Positions 7,679-17,500 of a DNA stretch of 52,305 nucleotides are shown one piece after another. The DNA is from Sandaracinaceae bacterium. GTDB lineage: Bacteria; Myxococcota_A; Polyangia; Polyangiales; JAFGIB01. Made by a program: the position numbers and the translations under genes. The notes beneath the pieces are model-generated. The model worked only from the letters and a program-made list of their open reading frames with translations. It searched no databases and had not been told where the DNA came from. Positions within the stretch are counted from its first letter, which is position 1. Each line of letters opens with the position of its first letter. Where the stretch lies: assembly GCA_017881055.1 (NCBI GenBank), contig JADGRF010000287.1, forward strand, positions 1 to 52,305. Direction: 5' to 3'.

Positions 7679-8425
7679 ATGTTTCGACTCGACGGCAAAG
7701 TAGCGTTGGTCACCGGTGGTTTTCGCGGTCTCGGCCGCGCGATGTGCGTGACGCTGGCGAAAGCCGGCGCGTACGTGATCGCGGGCGACGTCGGCCCGGA
7801 TGAAGTCGGGCAGGAAATGCTGCGTGCCGTGTCCGAAGCTGGTGGCAAGGGCGAGCTGCAGAAGCTCGATGTCACCAACGGCGAACAGGTCGAGGAAGCG
7901 ATCAAGGAGCTGCACAAGCGCCTAGGCCGCTTGGATATTCTCGTGAACAACGCCGGCATCGCGCGCGACAACTTGCTGATGCGCGTGTCGGATGACGACA
8001 TACAAAAAACCTTCGCCGTGAACGTTGTCGGCGCGATCAATTGCTCTCGCTCGGCGATTCGCCCCATGATGCGTGCGCGCGCGGGGCGCATCATCAATTT
8101 GGCGAGCGTCGTGGCCGAGCTAGGCAACCCAGGACAAGCCGTTTACTCCGCTTCGAAGGCCGCATTGATCGGCTTGACGAAGACGCTGGCTCGGGAGTAC
8201 GCATCGCGCGGCGTTACCGTGAACGCGGTCGCGCCCGGCTTCATCGACACCGACATGACCAAGAATCTGCCGGAAGAAGCCAAGAAGTTCATGCTCACGC
8301 AGATTCCGCTCGCTCGCATCGGGCAGCCGGAAGATGTCGCGGCGGCGGTGCTGTTTCTTTGTACGGATGAAGCCTCGTATGTGACCGGGCAGGTGCTACG
8401 AGTCAACGGCGGCATGTACGTCTGA
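7679..8425 (+). CDS. fabG: 3-oxoacyl-ACP reductase
   Basis: This 248-residue short-chain dehydrogenase reduces beta-ketoacyl-ACP with NADPH. The cofactor loop is TGGFRGLGR (12-20). NNAGIARD is at 90-97. Asn115, Ser143, Tyr156 and Lys160 (YSASK) form the catalytic tetrad. The C-terminal [14 protein letters not shown] is typical of FabG. The start at ATG 7679 has a strong GGAGGGAGAG site. It follows the hairpin array rather than overlapping fabH, so its translation can be set independently. fabD, which often precedes fabG, is not here. Confidence 0.95.
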   Translation: MFRLDGKVALVTGGFRGLGRAMCVTLAKAGAYVIAGDVGPDEVGQEMLRAVSEAGGKGELQKLDVTNGEQVEEAIKELHKRLGRLDILVNNAGIARDNLLMRVSDDDIQKTFAVNVVGAINCSRSAIRPMMRARAGRIINLASVVAELGNPGQAVYSASKAALIGLTKTLAREYASRGVTVNAVAPGFIDTDMTKNLPEEAKKFMLTQIPLARIGQPEDVAAAVLFLCTDEASYVTGQVLRVNGGMYV

Positions 8426-8504
8426 GTTAAGTGTTTCGCGTGTGTCTACACGCGGAGTTTGTGTTTCGAGCAGTCCCGAATCTTGCACCCGTTGGAGGGG
8501 TCGG

Positions 8505-8738
8505 ATGGATATCGCGCAGAAGGTCAAGGAAATCGTCGCACAGCAGTTGGATGTGGACATCGCTGAGGTGAAGGAAGAGGCGCAGTTCATCGAGGACCTC
8601 GGTGCCGACTCGCTTGCGATCGTGGAGCTCGTGCTCGCGTTCGAGGAACAGTTCGAGATCGACATTCCCGACGAGGACACCGAGAAGATCGCCACCGTCG
8701 GTGACGCGATCAAGTACATCCAAGAGCACGTTAAGTAG
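8505..8738 (+). CDS. acpP: Acyl carrier protein
   Basis: This 77-residue acidic protein begins [15 protein letters not shown] at ATG 8505 after a GGAGGGG ribosome-binding site. Ser36 in the [10 protein letters not shown] motif carries 4'-phosphopantetheine. Residues after DSL read AIVELVLA rather than the more common DTVELVMA. It lies 79 nt after fabG and 14 nt before fabF, the classical order. Its product shuttles acyl intermediates among the neighbouring enzymes. Confidence 0.97.
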   Translation: MDIAQKVKEIVAQQLDVDIAEVKEEAQFIEDLGADSLAIVELVLAFEEQFEIDIPDEDTEKIATVGDAIKYIQEHVK

Positions 8739-8752
8739 GCTCTGGAGCCTGC

Positions 8753-10009
8753 GTGGATGTCGGAATGCGAAGGGTCGTTATCACAGGGATAGGGGCGGTG
8801 AGCCCCTGCGGGCTCGACACCGCGTCGACGTGGGCGTCGTTGTGCGCTGGCAAGAGCGGGATCGGACCGATCACGCTGTTTGATGCCAGCCACCACGGCA
8901 CGCAGATCGCCGGCGAGTGTCATGGCTTCGATCCCGAGCAGTACATCGAGCGCAAGCGCGTTCGTGAGGGCGACCGCTTCATCCATCTCGCGATCGCGGC
9001 GAGCACGCTCGCCGTCAACGACGCCGGTGTGGCCGACGCGTCCGAAGAGGTGAAGGAGCTGACCGGCACCTTCATCGGCGTCGGCATGTGCGGGCTCGCG
9101 ACCATCGAAGCGCAGGCCAACGTGCTGCGTGAGAAGGGGCCGCGGCGCATGACGCCGTACTTCATCCCCGGCACGATCGCGAACCTCGCGCCCGGCGCCG
9201 TGTCGATGCGCTACCACTTCAAGGGCCCGAGCTACACGACCACGAGCGCGTGCTCGTCCGGCGCGCATGCGATCGGCGAAGCGTTTCGTTGGATCGCGCG
9301 CGGCGACCTCGAGATGGCAGTGGCGGGTGGCGCCGAAGCGACCATCACCGGCCTGGGCGTCGGCGGCTTCAACGCCATGCGCGCGCTCTCGAAGCGCAAC
9401 GACGAGCCCACGAAGGCCAGCCGCCCCTACGACAAAGGGCGCGACGGCTTCGTGATGTCGGAAGGTTCGGGCATCTTGATCTTGGAAGAGCGCGAGCGTG
9501 CGATTGCCCGCGGCGCGAAGATCTACTCCGAGATCATCGGCTATGGCGCTACAGCTGACGCGTACCACCTGACGCAGCCCGCGCCGGAAGGCGAAGGCGC
9601 GCAGCGCGCCATGAAGTGGGCGCTCAAGGACGCCAAGCTCAACGCCGACCAAGTCGACTACCTGAATGCGCACGGCACGTCGACCGAGGTCGGCGACATC
9701 ACCGAGCTGGTCGCGATCGAGAAGCTGTTCGGTGCACACGCCAAGAACGGCCTGATGGTGTCGAGCACGAAGTCCATGACGGGCCACTTGCTGGGTGCGG
9801 CCGGCGGTCTCGAAGCAGTGATTGCTTCGCTGTCGCTGCACGAAGGCATCATTGCGCCCACGATCAACCTGGACGATCCTGACGAGCAGGCCGCTGGCTT
9901 CGATCTCGTCCCGCACGAGGCACGCCGCCGCAAGATCAACATCGCGCTCTCGAACTCGTTCGGCTTCGGCGGCACCAACGTGTCTCTTGTATTCAAACGT
10001 CATGAATGA
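8753..10009 (+). CDS. fabF: Beta-ketoacyl-ACP synthase II
   Basis: This 418-residue condensing enzyme elongates acyl-ACP with malonyl-ACP. Its active-site residues are Cys167 (TTSACSSG), His307 (NAHGTSTEVGD), Lys340 and His345 (KSMTGHLLGAAGG). The GTG at 8753 is chosen because GGAG lies five bases upstream; an ATG at 8765 (MRRVVITG) would also give a normal N-terminus. It is the last fab gene of the cluster and is followed closely by rpiB. Confidence 0.96.
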   Translation: MDVGMRRVVITGIGAVSPCGLDTASTWASLCAGKSGIGPITLFDASHHGTQIAGECHGFDPEQYIERKRVREGDRFIHLAIAASTLAVNDAGVADASEEVKELTGTFIGVGMCGLATIEAQANVLREKGPRRMTPYFIPGTIANLAPGAVSMRYHFKGPSYTTTSACSSGAHAIGEAFRWIARGDLEMAVAGGAEATITGLGVGGFNAMRALSKRNDEPTKASRPYDKGRDGFVMSEGSGILILEERERAIARGAKIYSEIIGYGATADAYHLTQPAPEGEGAQRAMKWALKDAKLNADQVDYLNAHGTSTEVGDITELVAIEKLFGAHAKNGLMVSSTKSMTGHLLGAAGGLEAVIASLSLHEGIIAPTINLDDPDEQAAGFDLVPHEARRRKINIALSNSFGFGGTNVSLVFKRHE

Positions 10010-10030
10010 CGTTTGGGGTCTTCAAACGCC

Positions 10031-10513
10031 ATGACTGAGTCGAGTGACATACCCCGGAAACAGCCTTCGGCTTTCCCGGGCATCAAACCAATCGCGATTG
10101 CGTCCGACCACGCGGGTTTTGCGCTCAAGGAAGCGCTGAAGCTGGCGCTCGGGCGCTGGGGCGTGGCGTTCGAGGATCTCGGTACGCACGACGAAAAGTC
10201 GACCGACTACCCCGACTACGCGCATCGCGTCGCGAGCGGTGTCGCGGACGGCCGCTACCGTTTCGGCGTGCTCGTCTGCGGTACGGGCTACGGCATGTGC
10301 ATGACGGCCAATCGCCATCGTGGCGTGCGCGCCGCAACGTGCACCGAATCGTTCGGGGCACGCGCCACGCGCTCGCACAACGACGCGAACGTGCTGTGCC
10401 TCGGCTCGCGCATCACGGGGCCCGGCGTGGCCGAAGACGTGCTCAAGACGTTTCTCGACACGGCCTTCGAAGGCGGACGTCATGCCAATCGCGTGACGAA
10501 GATCGAGCCGTGA
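10031..10513 (+). CDS. rpiB: Ribose-5-phosphate isomerase B
   Basis: This protein of about 160 residues interconverts ribose-5-phosphate and ribulose-5-phosphate. The conserved core begins IKPIAIASDHAGFALKE. It contains Cys83 in VCGTGYGMCM and His116 in SHNDANVLCLGSR, the family's active-site motifs. The start at ATG 10031 leaves about 17 extra residues (ESSDIPRKQPSAFPG) that are encoded by a CATACC hairpin repeat, so the N-terminus was apparently extended by that element. A TTG at 10013 is an alternative. It follows fabF by 21 nt and probably shares its transcript. Confidence 0.93.
   Translation: MTESSDIPRKQPSAFPGIKPIAIASDHAGFALKEALKLALGRWGVAFEDLGTHDEKSTDYPDYAHRVASGVADGRYRFGVLVCGTGYGMCMTANRHRGVRAATCTESFGARATRSHNDANVLCLGSRITGPGVAEDVLKTFLDTAFEGGRHANRVTKIEP
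10048..10083 (+). repeat. CATACC hairpin repeat inside the rpiB reading frame
   Basis: CATACCCCGGAAA is followed by the core CAGCCTTCGGCT and closing arm TTTCCCGGG. The arms pair with one mismatch, giving a stem unlike in sequence but like in shape to the copies at 7522-7654 and 3595-3649. The copy is in frame and encodes residues of about 6-17 of RpiB. Confidence 0.75.
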
Positions 10514-10531
10514 GCGCCCATTGAAGATGGC

Positions 10532-10565
10532 ATCGTGAAGCGGGTATTGTGAAGCGGGTGTCGTG
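10532..10565 (+). repeat. 14-nt tandem repeat before a small gene
   Basis: Units ATCGTGAAGCGGGT (10532-10545) and ATTGTGAAGCGGGT (10546-10559) are followed by a truncated GTCGTGAA. The GTG start of the next gene lies in the third unit. Each unit carries a GTGAA, and because 14 is not a multiple of three the GTGs lie in different frames. Confidence 0.7.
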
Positions 10566-10760
10566 AAAATAGAGCAGGACGCGACCTTCCGCGAGCAGCG
10601 CGAGCGCTACCAGCTGCGCTTCAACTGCGAGCACTGCGCGATGTTCGACGACGTGCGCGAAGCCTGTGCGCACGGCTACCCCACCGCCGAGCACCGCGAA
10701 GCGCACTACCGCGACCCGAAGGTGTTGGTCGTGTTCTGCAAGCACTTCGAGCTTGTCTGA
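10563..10760 (+). CDS. Small Cys/His-containing protein
   Basis: This 65-residue protein begins GTG 10563 (MKIEQDATFREQRERY). It has a CEHC motif at about 22-25, then C35, H37, several further His residues and C59 followed by KHFE. The spacing suggests a small metal-binding fold, but no named family is recognised. The start codon overlaps the third copy of a 14-nt repeat. It follows rpiB on the same strand and may be the last gene of that transcript. The even amino-acid composition, without the Arg/Pro runs of shadow frames, supports it as real. Confidence 0.6.
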   Translation: MKIEQDATFREQRERYQLRFNCEHCAMFDDVREACAHGYPTAEHREAHYRDPKVLVVFCKHFELV

Positions 10761-10916
10761 GCGCGAGTCCCGTTACGGCTGCGGGTGCGCGGTGACGCCG
10801 ATGCTCCAGACGGCGCACGGCCGCCTGCCGTATCGATCTTCGCGCTCCAGACGGTGAGTGGAGCCTGCGCCCTGGATTCATGAAGAATGTTCGGTCAGAG
10901 CGGGATCAATGCGCGG

Positions 10917-12215
10917 TCAATCAAAAAACGCGTCGAGCACGCGCTGGAACGACTCGACATCTGCGGTCGAGATCATCTCTCGGATCGAGTGCATCGACAG
11001 CAGCGGGCTGCCTACATCGACGGTGCGCAGGCCGAGCTCGGCCGCGGTCAGGGGCCCTACCGTGCTGCCGCAAGGCTGGTCGCCACGCACCACGTAGTGC
11101 TGCGGAGTCAGATCCGCGCTCCGGCATAACTGCATGAAGCGCGCAGCGCTTGCGCCGTCAGTTGCGTACGACTGATTGACGTTGGTCTTGATCACCGGGC
11201 CGCCCCCGAGCACGGGTTGATGGCTCGGCTCGTGTTTGTCCGCGTAGCTCGGGTGAACCGCGTGCGCCATGTCGGCGGAGATCAGAAACGAGCGCGCCAT
11301 GGCACGCGCGAAGCCATCGTGGGCGCCCGAGCCTGATGCGTACGCGACGCGCTCCAGCACTTGCCGCAAGAACAACGACTGCGCGCCCTGCGCGCTGCGG
11401 CTGCCGACCTCTTCGTGATCGTAGAGCACGATCGCGCGCGTGGCATCGCAAGGGTCTTCGGCGTTCGCGAGCGCTTCGACCGCCGCGAAACAACTGGCGA
11501 GGTTGTCGAGGCGTGCGCTTTGAATGAACTCGTCCGCGTAGCCGGAGATGCTGGCGCGCTGCACGTCGTAGAGCGCGAGGTCCCACGCCACGATGCGCTC
11601 CGGATCGCAGCCAGAGCCCGTGCGCTCGAGCTCGGCGGCCAGCATGCTCTGGAAGTCGGGCAGCTCGCTGTGCGCGAGCGCCAGGATCGGGGGCAGGTGG
11701 GTTTGCGCGTTCACGACCAGGCCGTCGCTGTTCACGCCGCGATTGAGATGAATCGCGAGATTGGGAATGCGCAGGAGCGGTCGCTCGAAGTCGATCAGGT
11801 GCGGCTCGCCGTGCTCGCCGTCGGTGTCGACGACGATGCGGCCGGCGAGTGAGAGATCGCGATCGAACCAGGTGCTGAGCAACACGCCGCCGTACACATC
11901 CACGCTCAGTTGACGATACCCGCTGCGCAGCAGCTCGGGCTTCGGCTTCACGCGCAAGCTCGGGGAGTCCGTGTGCGCGCCAACGAGCAGAAAGCCTGCG
12001 TCGTGTGGCGCAGCTTGCCCACAGATGAACGCGGCGATGCTGGTGCCACCGCGTACCACGAACGCGCGGTCCGAGGGCTTGAGCGTCCAGCGGTCTTCTT
12101 CGCGCAGCTCGACGAAGCCGGCGTCTTCCAGCAAGCGCTTGGTCTCACGCACCGCGTGGTACGGAGTCGGCGACCCGTCTACGTAGCGAAGCAGCGCAGC
12201 GACGAGATCCGTCAT
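10917..12215 (-). CDS. apeB: M18 family aminopeptidase
   Basis: This 432-residue cytoplasmic metallopeptidase is related to aspartyl aminopeptidase, which removes acidic N-terminal residues. Zinc ligands and catalytic residues are visible: H81 and D83 in GAHTDSP, the D-H-E-E block at 266-269 in DHEEVGS, and the His of HAVHPSY near 318-321. The start at 12215 (MTDLVAALLRYVDGSPTPYH) matches the family N-terminus; upstream read-through is Arg-rich. It is divergent from the lipoprotein gene at 12260 with only 44 nt between starts, so their promoters must overlap. Its stop is 156 nt from the end of the converging small gene. Confidence 0.93.
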   Translation of the reverse strand: MTDLVAALLRYVDGSPTPYHAVRETKRLLEDAGFVELREEDRWTLKPSDRAFVVRGGTSIAAFICGQAAPHDAGFLLVGAHTDSPSLRVKPKPELLRSGYRQLSVDVYGGVLLSTWFDRDLSLAGRIVVDTDGEHGEPHLIDFERPLLRIPNLAIHLNRGVNSDGLVVNAQTHLPPILALAHSELPDFQSMLAAELERTGSGCDPERIVAWDLALYDVQRASISGYADEFIQSARLDNLASCFAAVEALANAEDPCDATRAIVLYDHEEVGSRSAQGAQSLFLRQVLERVAYASGSGAHDGFARAMARSFLISADMAHAVHPSYADKHEPSHQPVLGGGPVIKTNVNQSYATDGASAARFMQLCRSADLTPQHYVVRGDQPCGSTVGPLTAAELGLRTVDVGSPLLSMHSIREMISTADVESFQRVLDAFFD

Positions 12216-12259
12216 ACGAGTGTGGGAAGTGTGGCACGTCCCGTTGTACTTTGAAACGC

Positions 12260-13495
12260 ATGCAAGCATGCCGCGTCCTGGCCTGGCTCGTACTACTCTG
12301 CAGCATGGGCTGTCGCTGCGACCGCGCTGCACCAGGCGGCGCGAGCGCGCATGCAACGAGTGTCCACGACGCAAGCGTGGCTGGTCAGACTACGCCATCC
12401 ACGCTGGCGCACGGACCACGGGTGCTCGGCCCAGTCGCAGCACCAGACGCGTTCGAGTTGGTCGCAACCAGCGAAGGTGCGACGGCCGTCTGGATTGCGC
12501 CAGGTGCGTGCGAGACCAGCTTGCACGTGCAGCGCTTCGACGGCGACGGAAACAAGATCGGCGAGTCGACGCGCAGTGGCATCGAGGCATGCGGCAGCGA
12601 TGTCGCGTTCGCTGCGCGTGCTCACATCGTCGAGATCAGCGCAGCAGTCGGCGCGGGCAGGCTCGGCCTTGCGTGGATCGCACAGGACGCGAACAGCGCG
12701 GCCGTGTTCGGCAGCTACGGTTCCGACGACGCCACCACGCTCGCGCCCGCAGCGCGTCTGTCGGCAGCACCTTTGGTGCATGGTGCAACACGCGGTCGTC
12801 TGCAGATGAGCGGCGCGAGCACCGGGCAAGTGCGCGTGGCGTATCGCGCACCCGAAGCTGCGTGCGTAGGCGAAGCGGGTCGCTGCGCGCAGCTCGTGAC
12901 GCAGTCGCTGCCGTCAGGCGCGCTGCGGGTCGCGGACACGCGCGAGATCGCAACACCGTGCCCCCGCATGTTGGTCGGCGCAACCGTCCTCGCCGGCACC
13001 TGGTATGATGGTTTCTGCGCAGTCAGCGGCGGCGCCAGCAAGAGCGAGCCGCTCACGCAGGTCTACGCGATCCGCCCCGAGATCTCGTACGCTGAGGCCG
13101 TGCCGGTGCTCGCGGGCTGCGAGCCACTCGGGGTCTCGCCGACCTCGAAAGGTGTCGCCGTCTGGGGGCTATGTGGCGGAACGCTGCGCGCGCATGTGGT
13201 GGCGGCGATGGGACACGAGCTGGTGCTGGACGCGGTCACGCGCGAGGCGAAATGCCAGCAGGATCGGCCCGTGCTGAGCATCGTCGCCGGCGACGGGACG
13301 CGCCTCGACTCGCCGCAGGATGAGCCGCGCGATCGTCTCGAGTTGCTGCTGCCGCCGGAGCTCGCAGGCCCCGCCGCGCGCGCGGCCTTTGCTGGGCGCA
13401 ACATCTTCGTGACGGAAGTGAAACAGGGGTCGCTCGTTCTGCGCGTGTTGGGCTGTCGCGGTGATTCGCTGGTTGAGTCGTTGGCTTTGCTGTAG
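12260..13495 (+). CDS. Putative lipoprotein
   Basis: This 411-residue protein starts at ATG 12260 (a TTG at 12251 is the alternative). It has a lipoprotein signal ending LLCSMGC, with a second Cys two residues on. The mature part shows repeated blocks of the type AVWIAPG, VRIAYRAP and GVAVWGLCGG separated by polar loops, reminiscent of a beta-propeller. It contains many Cys pairs, which fits export. No family is recognised. It is divergent from the aminopeptidase and about 65 nt before the membrane protein gene. Confidence 0.7.
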   Translation: MQACRVLAWLVLLCSMGCRCDRAAPGGASAHATSVHDASVAGQTTPSTLAHGPRVLGPVAAPDAFELVATSEGATAVWIAPGACETSLHVQRFDGDGNKIGESTRSGIEACGSDVAFAARAHIVEISAAVGAGRLGLAWIAQDANSAAVFGSYGSDDATTLAPAARLSAAPLVHGATRGRLQMSGASTGQVRVAYRAPEAACVGEAGRCAQLVTQSLPSGALRVADTREIATPCPRMLVGATVLAGTWYDGFCAVSGGASKSEPLTQVYAIRPEISYAEAVPVLAGCEPLGVSPTSKGVAVWGLCGGTLRAHVVAAMGHELVLDAVTREAKCQQDRPVLSIVAGDGTRLDSPQDEPRDRLELLLPPELAGPAARAAFAGRNIFVTEVKQGSLVLRVLGCRGDSLVESLALL

Positions 13496-13560
13496 AACGC
13501 GGAGTTTCGAGGCCGCGACCGCAGCGAGCGCGCGGGTTCCGAGCTCACGAGGAGACAGTC

Positions 13561-14325
13561 ATGGGAAGTTTCACTGCGTTGCTGCTTGCGACGCCCATCT
13601 TTGGTTTCTCCCTCAGCGTTCCAGCGCTTCAACCTGCGTTCGACATCAGCGCGCGCACCGTCGCCGAAGTCCACGCCGCGGCGGTCGCTGCGGACTCGGA
13701 CACTGGCGCAGGCAGCAGCTCGGACGACGACAAAGGCGCGGATTCGGCCAATGCCTCGACCGGGACGAGCGGCCGGCAGAGCGACCAGGCCGACTACGTT
13801 CACGAGCTCAAGCGTCGCGACAACATCGCCGGCCTTCACCGCGTCTTTGGCATTTCCACGTGGGCCTCGATGACGCTTACCGTCGCGCTCGGCGTGATGA
13901 GTTACTACAACCTCTACGGCATCGGTGCCTCTCAGGGCAGCAATCCGTGCGTGACGGGTAAAGCGATCGGCGGTGACAGCGGTTGCAACACGATGCGCAC
14001 GCTGCATGCGGTTTCCGCCGGCCTCACGACGGCGCTCTACGCGACGACGTTCACGTTCTCGCTCGTAATGCCCGACCCCGATAATCTCTCGGAAGGCAAG
14101 GGCGAGTTCGCGAAGACGCTGCGCCTACACAAGACGCTGCGCTGGGTGCACTTCGGCGGCATGATCGCGCAGGCGCTGATCGGTATAGTCATGTCGTCGA
14201 ATCTGCTCGGGCTCGATCGGGCGAACAACTACGGCACGCTCCGAACGTTGGCCACCTTGCACCTGGCGAGCGGTCTCGTCACCTACGGTGCGCTGACCTG
14301 GGCCGGCGCGCTGATGACGTTCTGA
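13561..14325 (+). CDS. Four-helix membrane protein, possibly haem-binding (cytochrome b561-like)
   Basis: This 254-residue protein has an N-terminal export-like segment, an Asp/Ser-rich low-complexity stretch (about 40-80) and four hydrophobic helices. His residues sit at or near the helices: H93 (LHRVFG), H149 (LHAVSAG), H190 and H197 (LHKTLRWVHFGG) and H234 (LHLASG). Paired His on a four-helix bundle is the hallmark of b561-type cytochromes, but the family assignment is inferred, not shown. C130 and C142 flank an external loop and could form a disulfide. The ribosome-binding site GAGGAG precedes ATG 13561. The stop codon leads directly into a palindrome related to the one at 1361. Confidence 0.6.
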   Translation: MGSFTALLLATPIFGFSLSVPALQPAFDISARTVAEVHAAAVAADSDTGAGSSSDDDKGADSANASTGTSGRQSDQADYVHELKRRDNIAGLHRVFGISTWASMTLTVALGVMSYYNLYGIGASQGSNPCVTGKAIGGDSGCNTMRTLHAVSAGLTTALYATTFTFSLVMPDPDNLSEGKGEFAKTLRLHKTLRWVHFGGMIAQALIGIVMSSNLLGLDRANNYGTLRTLATLHLASGLVTYGALTWAGALMTF

Positions 14326-14357
14326 CAGCGGCCCTCAAGCTCCGTGATCGCCGCTGT
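14325..14357 (+). repeat. Palindrome starting at a stop codon (copy 2, shortened)
   Basis: ACAGCGGC (14325-14332) pairs with GCCGCTGT (14350-14357). The right side, CTCCGTGATCGCCGCTGT, is identical to 1404-1421. The left arm looks internally deleted compared with copy 1. As in copy 1, the first A is the last base of the upstream gene's TGA. Confidence 0.75.
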
Positions 14358-14515
14358 GGAACAGCAGCAGCGGTTTGCAGATGCCGCTCATTCGTCGATT
14401 CTTTGCTTGCGTGCGGGCCTTGCGCATCGGTACCATCGCCGTACGCCGGGCTTGGGAATTTCGCTGTCTTCCGGGTACGGTATAGTGTTTTCGCTCGGTC
14501 TCCACTGGTCAACAA

Positions 14516-17500
14516 GTGGCTCAGACACGAACCGACATGGTCGCACCAGCAGCGGGTGAGCCGCTTCCCAGTGAGGCGATGCAGAAGCTCAGGCTCGGCA
14601 ACTACCTCGGCACGCTCGAGGCAGATCCGGACGACTTGGCTGCCGTCGAGGGGATCCGCGAGATCATCGCGAGCCGCGACCCGGAGCGCCTCGGCGAGGA
14701 GCCCGTTCGGCTACTCGAGATGGCCCGTCAGGGCCACGAGCTGCGGGCGGAGTTTGGCACCGTCGCGCGCTTGATCGAAGTCGAGCTGCCCCTAGTCGAG
14801 GACGACCGCGCCTTTGCCGGCTCTCTATATAAGGAGTTGGGCCGGCTGCGAGCCGACTTTCTGCTCGAGCCCGAAGCCGCGCTCGAGGCGTATGGGAAGG
14901 CGCTCGAGTACCGCGGCGAGGACTCCGAGATCCACGACGCGCAAAAGCGCTTGGAGCAAGCTGAGGCGAGCTGGAAGAAGTTCGCCAAGCGCCTGGTCGA
15001 GGAAGCCGAGTCCGCCACCGACCTCTCGTTGAAGACCTCGCTCTTGCTGCGCGCCGCTACGTTCGCGTGGCAATGGAAGCGCAAAGGCAAGACCAAGGAC
15101 GCAGACAAGCTGTGGCGACGCGTGCTCGAGCTGGACCCAGCCAACCTGAAGGCGGCGTTGCTCTACGAGCACATCTTGCGCGAGCGCGAGGAATGGAGAG
15201 CGCTCGCCCAGCATCTGCTCGATACCGCCGAGGCCGTGCGCGAGAAGCAGGACCGCATCAACTGCTACGTGCGCAGCGCGCGCGTGTTCGCGCGCAAGCT
15301 CGGCGAGAAGAATCGCGCTGCGGCTTGCTACGAACGCGTGCTCGACTTCGATCCGACCCACGCCGAAGCCATGGCGTATCTCTCGGAGTACTTCACTGAG
15401 AGCGAGCAGTGGGATCACCTGGCGGGCCTGTACGAAGACGCGCTGCGTGTGCCGCAGAAGCTCGAAGTGGAGCAAGGCGTCCTGCTGCAGATCGGCATGG
15501 TGCACTACCGCATGCGCAAGCGTCCGGAAGACGCCGAGCCGCACTTCGCGCGCCTGCGTAAGCTGGACCCCACGCATCCCGCGATGCTCGACTTCTACCG
15601 CGCGTACTTCGCGACGCCGGCCGAAGCCGAGTCCATGATTCGTATCTTGTCGGACGCTCAGCGCGTGTGCACCGACCCGGCGCGCAAGCTGGAGCTGGCG
15701 AGCGAGGCGGCGCGCCTGTCGCAGTCGGCGCCGGGCATGGGCGAGCGCGCGATCGAAGCCTGGAAGGTGGTGCAACGGCTCGATGCGGGCAACGAAGAAG
15801 CCGCGCGTGTGCTGAAGGACCTGTATCGCAAGGCGGAGAAGTGGAACGCGCTCGTCGACATCTTGAAGACGCAGATCGACGCAACGCCGGACGAAAGCGA
15901 AGAAGGCAAAGCGCAGAAGGTCGCGCTCCTGCGCGAGCTAGCCGAGGTGTACCGCGATCACCTGCGCCTCGAGGGCATGCTGATCAATGCGCACAACGCG
16001 ATCCTGCGCATCGTGCCGGGTGACCGCACGACGCTCGACGCGCTCGCGCACAAGTACCGCGAGCTCGGACGCTGGAACGACCTGATCAACGTGCTCACGA
16101 CCGAGGCCGAGCTGCTGCCGGACGTGTCCGCGCGCATCAGGATGTACCTGCAGGTGGCCGCGCTCTGGGTCGAGCGTTTCTCGAACTACAACCAAGCTGC
16201 CTCACCGCTCGAGAAAGTACTCGAGCTGGATCCGCAGAACCGCGAGGCGTTGTCGCGGCTGCGTGAGATCTACGAAAAGAAGCGCGCCTGGAAGCAGCTG
16301 TTCGAGGTCACGAAGAAGGAGCGCAGCGTAGCGAGCGATCCGACGGCGCGCGCGAAGCTCACCGTGGCGATGGCCGAGCTCGCGGCCGACCGTTTGCAAC
16401 GTTACGACGAAGCGCTCGTGCTCTGGCAGGAAGTGCTCGGCGACGATCACTACGGCAGCGTGGCCGCCGAAGCGGTCGAGAAGCTCGCCGAGCGCGAGAA
16501 AGACTGGAAGACGCTTGCCGCCGTGCTCGATCGCCAAGTCGCGGTCGAGACCAGCGACGAGGCGAAGATCCGCGTGCTCCTGAAGCTCGGCAGCTTGCAC
16601 GCCGAGCGGCTGGACGATCCCGAAGGCGCGAGTCGCGCGTGGCGACGCATCTTGGCGATCGATCCGCGTCAGGGCAGGGCGCTGCGTAGCTTGCGCGACA
16701 GCTTGCTCTCGTTCGGCGAGTGGGACGGCCTCGAGCAGCTCTACGAGCGCGCTGGTGATTTCGAAGCGCTCGTCGACGTGCTCTCCGGCGAGGCGGACCG
16801 CGTCGAAGATCCTGCTGTGAAGATCGATCTCAGCTTCCGCGTGGCGCGCATCTTCGAGGAGAAGATAAAAGAGCCCGCGCGTGCGCAGCGCAGCTACGAA
16901 CGCGTGCTGGCCGTCGATCCGAAGAACGCGCGTGCCGCACGTGCGCTGGCACCGATCTACGAGGCCGAAGAGAAGTGGTCGAAGCTGTGCGCGATGCTGG
17001 ATATCGTGCTGTCCAGCCTCGCCCCCGACGAAAAAGAGGAGCGCTTGCTCCTGCTCGGCCGCTTGCGCGTGCTCTCGCAGGAGAAGCTGCGCGATGGCGA
17101 GCTGGCATTCCGACACGCGCTCGCGGGCTACGAGCTGGCGCCTGAAAGTGCCGCGACGCGACAGGCGCTCGAGTCCGCGGCGGAAATCGCGCAGGCCTTC
17201 GAGCGCGTGGTGGAAGCGTACGCCGCGCGGCTCGCGAAGGCCGAACCCGCCGAGGCGCTTGCGCTGCATCGTCGCATCGCCGGCTTGGCGGGCGAGCGCT
17301 TGGGTCGCAGCGAGCTGGCGGCGGAGCATTGGCGCAAGGTGCTGGCGAGCGAGCCAGCTGACACGGCCGCGTTGACCGCGCTCGATCGCATCTACCGCGC
17401 TGAAAATCGCACGCAGGACATTCGCGGCCTGCTCACGCATCGCTTGGAGCGCGAGACCGACAGCGCCGTCCGTTGGGACATCCTGAAGGAGCTGGCGATC

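Noticed and set aside
7549-7803. Short frames reading MRTEHTRKAAFGSL repeats and their antisense equivalents
   Set aside because: They are translations of the hairpin array into several frames and have no ribosome-binding site of their own.
8396-10003. A 535-codon minus-strand frame opposite acpP and fabF
   Set aside because: fabF and acpP on the plus strand have all catalytic residues; the antisense frame has none.
14452-14486. Promoter before the giant TPR gene (TTGGGA ... TATAGT)
   Set aside because: The TATAGT is good but the spacer is 23 nt, too long for a sigma70 promoter; no better -35 is seen.
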